NCBI RefSeq assembly: GCF_024753245.1
Contig: NZ_JANUGX010000021.1
Span: forward strand, 51,544 to 115,543
Origin: Massilia norwichensis
GTDB taxonomy: Bacteria; Pseudomonadota; Gammaproteobacteria; Burkholderiales; Burkholderiaceae_D
Length of the DNA: 64,000 nt
Direction: 5' to 3'
A model generated the notes under the pieces. The model ran no database searches. It had not been told where the DNA came from and saw nothing but the letters and a program-made list of their open reading frames with translations. Below, one piece after another: positions 60,384-64,000 of this stretch. A program made the position numbers and the translations under genes. Positions within the stretch are counted from its first letter, which is position 1. The number at the start of each line of letters is the position of its first letter.

Positions 60384-62767
60384 CCGTGGCAGACAAGCCG
60401 CCCGCGCCGCCTGCCAGGGAAGCGGGACCCGTACGCCGCGCGCTGGCCGCAGCCCTCGGCGACGTGCTGAGCTGCCTGCCGGCCCTGATGCTGGCCTGGC
60501 TGTGCCTGCGCGTGGCCGAGACCTGGCACGCGGCCGGCGGCGAGATCCGCGTCGCGACGATGTTCGGGCCGGCGCTGGCCAACGATTTGCTGGCACTGCT
60601 GCGCTACGGCTTCCTGTTCGTGCTGTGCGCGCCGCTGCTGGCGCTGGTGCCGGCGCGGCGCTGGCGTGTTCTTCTGCTGGGCCTGGCCTGGTCGCTGCTG
60701 CTGGCCGTCGAAGCCGGCCTGCTGCAATACCACTGGATCGCCGGGGTGCCGCTGGGCGCCGACCTGTTCGGCTATACGCGGGCCGAGCTCGCGACCACGG
60801 TCGGCGGCGGCTGGCGGGTCGATCCGCCGCTGGTCCTGGGCCTGGTGGCCGCGCTGGCGCTGCTGTGGGGCCTGCTCAAGGTCTCCATGCGCGCCTGGTG
60901 GCCGCGCGCCAGTGCGCGCCGCACCCTGGTTGCGGGTGCCGCCAGCCTGCTGGCCTTCGCCTTCCTGCCCGATCACTTCGCACCGCCGGCCGCGCAGAGC
61001 GAAGCCGGCATCGATTACCTGCGCAACAAGATGGCCTATTTTGCCGACCGCAACCTGGCCCACCTGACCGGGTCGGGTGCTGCCGATACGCAGCAGGCCG
61101 CCACCGGCGAGCTGCCCTGGTCCGGCAAGGATCCGCGCTATCCCTTCCTGCGCCCGGAGCGGACCCCGGATACGCTGGGGCCGCTGTTCGCGCGGCCGTC
61201 CGCCACCCCGCCGAACCTGGTCTTCATCATCGTCGAAGGCCTGGGCCGCAACTTTTCCGGTCCCGGCGCGCGCCTGGGCAGCTTCACGCCCTTCCTCGAC
61301 GAGCTGGCCGGCCGCAGTCTCTATTTCGAGAACTTCCTGTCCGGCCAGGGCCGCACCTTCGGCGTGCTGACCACCGTGTTCGGCTCGCTGCCGTTCGGCG
61401 ACAACGGCCTGGCCGCGCTGGGCGACAAGATGCCGCGCCATGCCTCGCTGCTCAGCGTCCTGAAATCGCAGGGCTATCGCCTGAATTTCTACAGCGGTTC
61501 GAATCTGGAATTCGACAACGAAGGCCTGTACCTGCGCCAGGAAGGCGTCGAACGCTTCGTCAGCGAGCGCGATTACGCGCCGCCGGCGCGTCGCAGCAAC
61601 GAGTGGGGCTATGCCGATGGCGAGCTGGTCGAGATGGCGCTGCGCCGCCAGGCCGAGGACCCGCGCACGCCCACGGTCTCGATCATCCAGACCACCAGCA
61701 TGCACGACCCGTTCACCTTCCCGGACAAGCCGCGCTACATGCAGAAGGTCGGACAGCGCCTGGCCCAGCTGGGCATCGCCGCGAACGCCAACCCCGGCTA
61801 TGCGGCCCAGCGCGAGATCTTCGCCAGCATCCTGTACACCGACGACGCGCTGCGCCGCTACTTCGAAGGCGCCGCCAGGCTGCCGGGCTTCGACAACACC
61901 ATCTTCATCATCACCGGCGACCACCGGCTGCCCGAACTGCCGATGGACACGCGCATCGAGCGCTACCACGTGCCGCTGATCGTGTATTCGCCGATGCTGA
62001 AGGCGCCGCGCGCGATCAAGGCCGTGTCCTCGCAGTTCGACATCGCGCCTTCGCTGCTGGCTTTTCTAGCGAACAACCATGGCCTGCAATCGCCGTCGGA
62101 AGTGACCTGGCTGAGCACGGGCCTGGATCTTGAGACCAGCTTTCGCAATCTGCACGTGATCCCGCTGAAGCAGACCAAGACCGAACTGAGCGACTTCGTT
62201 TCGGGTTCGGTGTACCTGGCCCAGGGCCGGCTGTACGCACTGGCCGACGGCCTGCTGACCGACCGCGCGCCGGACGGCAAGGCGCTGGCCACGGCACGCG
62301 CCCAGTTCCAGTCCTTCGTGCAGGCGAACAGCGTGGCCGCGCAGATGCCCGCGCTGGCGCCGCCGGCCAGCATCGACCAGCGCGCGCCTTACCGCGCCGA
62401 GACCCGCAAGCTGCGCAGCGTGGCGCTGGCGGCGGAGGGCGGGGTCGGCGTGTCCGGCGTGCGCCGCGCCGCGGCGCCGGGACCGGACGGCGCGACGATG
62501 GTCGAGGCGACCATGCGCAACGAGTCGACGACCGGCTCGCGCCCCTTCGTGCCGCTGCTGGTGATCAGCGATGCCGGCGGCCTGGAGATCGGCGAGAGCG
62601 CCGGCGAAGCGCAGACCCTGGCGCCCGGCGCCGCGCTGAAGGTGGCACTGCCGGCCAGGCTGGGCAAGCTGCCGCACGGGACCTATTTCGTGTCGGTGAT
62701 CCCTTCGCATCCGGAGACCGGGCGCTCGATCGGCATCGGCCAGTACCACGTGGAGATGAAGCTGTGA
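60377..62767 (+). CDS. LtaS-like membrane sulfatase/phosphoglycerol transferase
   Basis: A 796-residue inner-membrane enzyme. Helices in about the first 200 residues (LSCLPALMLAWLCLRVA, LLALLRYGFLFVLCAPLLALV, WRVLLLGLAWSLLLAVEAGLL, LVLGLVAALALLWGLL) precede an alkaline-phosphatase-fold periplasmic domain. Motifs match lipoteichoic acid synthases: VFIIVEGLGRNFSG (metal Glu), the nucleophile Thr in GQGRTFGVLT, and TGDHRLPEL (metal Asp/His). A ~130-residue C-terminal extension with a possible beta-sandwich follows. It should transfer phosphoglycerol or another phospho-group to a surface glycan. ATG 60377 overlaps the upstream stop by 7 bp; it overlaps the next gene by GTGA. Confidence 0.85.
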   Translation: MVAVADKPPAPPAREAGPVRRALAAALGDVLSCLPALMLAWLCLRVAETWHAAGGEIRVATMFGPALANDLLALLRYGFLFVLCAPLLALVPARRWRVLLLGLAWSLLLAVEAGLLQYHWIAGVPLGADLFGYTRAELATTVGGGWRVDPPLVLGLVAALALLWGLLKVSMRAWWPRASARRTLVAGAASLLAFAFLPDHFAPPAAQSEAGIDYLRNKMAYFADRNLAHLTGSGAADTQQAATGELPWSGKDPRYPFLRPERTPDTLGPLFARPSATPPNLVFIIVEGLGRNFSGPGARLGSFTPFLDELAGRSLYFENFLSGQGRTFGVLTTVFGSLPFGDNGLAALGDKMPRHASLLSVLKSQGYRLNFYSGSNLEFDNEGLYLRQEGVERFVSERDYAPPARRSNEWGYADGELVEMALRRQAEDPRTPTVSIIQTTSMHDPFTFPDKPRYMQKVGQRLAQLGIAANANPGYAAQREIFASILYTDDALRRYFEGAARLPGFDNTIFIITGDHRLPELPMDTRIERYHVPLIVYSPMLKAPRAIKAVSSQFDIAPSLLAFLANNHGLQSPSEVTWLSTGLDLETSFRNLHVIPLKQTKTELSDFVSGSVYLAQGRLYALADGLLTDRAPDGKALATARAQFQSFVQANSVAAQMPALAPPASIDQRAPYRAETRKLRSVALAAEGGVGVSGVRRAAAPGPDGATMVEATMRNESTTGSRPFVPLLVISDAGGLEIGESAGEAQTLAPGAALKVALPARLGKLPHGTYFVSVIPSHPETGRSIGIGQYHVEMKL

Positions 62768-63708
62768 AGCCGGCCTGGCACAGGGCCATGCGTGGCGCCG
62801 CGCTGGCCGCGCTGCTGGCCATCGGCAGCGCGCACGCCGCCGAACCGGCCGGGCCGCGCGCGATCTGGACCTGGGAAGGCGAGTCCTATGCCATGCTGGA
62901 CGAAGAAGGCGCGGCGGCGCAGGGCATCGCCTTCCTGAAGGCCAAAGCGATCGGCACCATCTACCTGTATGCGGATGCGTACCGGGGCCGCAACCTGATC
63001 GCCTCCAATCCCGAGCGCTACCGCCGCCTGCTGCGCCGCATGCATGCGTCCGGGCTGAAGGTCTATGCGCTGCTCGGTTCGGGTTACCTGAACACCGAGC
63101 GCTACGTGCTGCCGCGCCACCGCGAGGAAGCCGTCGCCATGCTCAAGCGCGTGCTCGACTACAACCGGGCCGCGGCGCTTGATGAGCGCTTCGACGGCAT
63201 CAACCTCGACATCGAGCCGCACATCCTGGCCGAATGGTCGACCCGCAAGATGGAACTGCTGGCGAACTTCGTCGAGATGTCGGATGCGCTGATGCAGGTG
63301 AAGAGGGCATCCGGCCAGGACCTGCCGATGGGGCCGGCGATCCCGTTCTGGCTGGACGGCATCCAGCTGGACTGGAAGGGCCAGCGCAAGCCGGTTAGCC
63401 AGCACGTGCAGGATATCTACGACTTCGTGGCCCTGATGGATTACCGCGATCATGCCGATGGCGGCGACGGCCTGGTCAGTCACGCGATGGACGAACTGGC
63501 GTATGGCGAAGCGATCGGCCGTCCGGTCATGATCGGTATCGAGACCATGCCGAACGCGCTGAAGAAAGTCTCCTTCCATCACCTGGGCGAGGCCGACCTC
63601 GAGCGTGAGCTGGCGGCGACGTCGCGCAGCGTGGGACGGATGCGCTCGTTTGGCGGGTATGTGGTGCACCACTATGCGGCTTATCGCCGCTGGCTTGGTC
63701 TCGACTGA
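62764..63708 (+). CDS. exported GH18-like TIM-barrel protein
   Basis: A 314-residue protein from GTG 62764, overlapping the LtaS-like stop by 4 bp. A signal peptide precedes residue ~28 (AALAALLAIGSAHAA). The TIM-barrel strands include GTIYLYADAYRGRNLIAS, GLKVYALLGSGYLN and DGINLDIEP, the last being the GH18 DGxDxDxE motif with the first inner Asp replaced by Asn. GH18 enzymes are retaining hydrolases whose substrate-assisted mechanism needs the final Glu, which is kept. It could trim the glycan handled by the barrel and LtaS-like protein. Family assignment is at fold level only. A spacer of 197 bp follows. Confidence 0.7.
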   Translation: MKPAWHRAMRGAALAALLAIGSAHAAEPAGPRAIWTWEGESYAMLDEEGAAAQGIAFLKAKAIGTIYLYADAYRGRNLIASNPERYRRLLRRMHASGLKVYALLGSGYLNTERYVLPRHREEAVAMLKRVLDYNRAAALDERFDGINLDIEPHILAEWSTRKMELLANFVEMSDALMQVKRASGQDLPMGPAIPFWLDGIQLDWKGQRKPVSQHVQDIYDFVALMDYRDHADGGDGLVSHAMDELAYGEAIGRPVMIGIETMPNALKKVSFHHLGEADLERELAATSRSVGRMRSFGGYVVHHYAAYRRWLGLD

Positions 63709-63905
63709 GAGCGCTTGGTGAGACTTTTTATTGTCGCCAGCGTAACGAGCGCGTACGCTGGGGCGTTCCAGACGACTGCAAGCGGTCTGGCGTCCCCCGT
63801 GGCACGTCGCGTTTCGACTCCACATCGAACTTCGCACCGGTGACTTTCTGTGAGCTTCGACGAAGAATCGAGGCTTATACTCATCCGTTCTATCAGGGAG
63901 GGACG

Positions 63906-64000
63906 ATGAGAACTGCTTTTCATACTTTGGTTGTTGCAATAAGCCTTCTGGCCGCAACTGTCCACCCGGCCTTTGCGCAAGGCACAGACCCGAGCCGGGG
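63906..64000 (+). CDS. exported protein, 3' truncated by window end
   Basis: Only the first 31 codons are visible. ATG 63906 is preceded by AGGGAGG five bases upstream, and the sequence is a textbook signal peptide (RTAFHTLVVAISLLAATVHPAFA, cut after AFA) followed by QGTDPSRG. Nothing can be said about the mature protein. In the spacer before it (63709-63905) there are two hairpin candidates, CAGCGTA/TACGCTG and CCAGAC/GTCTGG, and a -10-like TATACT at 63876-63881. Confidence 0.7.
   Translation, partial: MRTAFHTLVVAISLLAATVHPAFAQGTDPSR

Overview
The window is GC-rich, densely coded bacterial chromosome, with many ATGA/GTGA start-stop overlaps. Gene content (type IV pilus minor pilins with PilY1, PEP-CTERM protein with PrsT, dadA-alr-lrp, PaoABC-type periplasmic aldehyde oxidase, CheV, many PAS kinases, paired GH92 mannosidases) fits a Betaproteobacterium, most likely Oxalobacteraceae of the Massilia/Telluria/Duganella type. 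That placement is inferred from gene content, not from a marker gene. I see no rRNA, tRNA, CRISPR array, insertion sequence, integrase or phage gene.

Layout. 1-1.75 kb: tail of a CtaG-like protein, a lipoprotein cytochrome c and two small membrane proteins (DUF1622, HPP). 1.8-5.05 kb: DUF455 ferritin-like protein and DNA polymerase II. 5.05-5.2 kb: paired REP-like hairpins and three 23-bp tandem units. 5.2-8.2 kb: D-alanine catabolism (dadA, alr) with a divergent Lrp-type regulator and an AT-rich shared promoter holding a perfect 13-bp palindrome. 8.3-10.3 kb: CheV and a PAS-GGDEF diguanylate cyclase. 10.3-12.1 kb: MocR-type regulator divergent from a 73-residue membrane protein. 12.3-16.7 kb: RND permease and adaptor. 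16.8-18.55 kb: sorbosone-dehydrogenase-like lipoprotein and DUF2231 membrane protein. 18.7-22.5 kb: TauD-like dioxygenase with a three-gene ABC importer. 22.5-28.3 kb: two large hybrid kinases converging on a small DUF5710 protein. 28.4-32.3 kb: paoABC.

32.4-38 kb: two secreted or unknown proteins, then a PEP-CTERM protein with a sigma-54-like promoter, divergent from PrsT. 38-40.1 kb: BlaI/BlaR1-type pair with two operator-like palindromes, facing a small exported protein resembling one RND porter subdomain. 40.1-42.6 kb: YjbQ, a PP2C-like phosphatase, an NTF2-like protein and two small membrane proteins. 42.6-49.5 kb: four-gene alpha-mannoside operon (GH92, GH92, LacI regulator, AGE-family sugar isomerase). 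49.6-50.2 kb: GNAT acetyltransferase. 50.3-57.9 kb: tightly overlapped pilin operon (pilE-like, fimT, pilV, pilW, pilX, pilY1). 57.9-58.9 kb: DUF3108 protein. 59-63.7 kb: three overlapping genes encoding a TPR/YaiO-type outer-membrane barrel, an LtaS-like membrane sulfatase-fold enzyme and an exported GH18-like TIM-barrel protein. 63.9-64 kb: start of an exported protein cut by the window edge.

The best candidates for undescribed biology are the last envelope cluster (59-63.7 kb), the free-standing RND-PN1-like exported protein beside the BlaI/BlaR1 pair (39.7-40.1 kb), and the PEP-CTERM/PrsT pair apparently controlled by sigma-54. No gap longer than about 255 bp lacks a gene.
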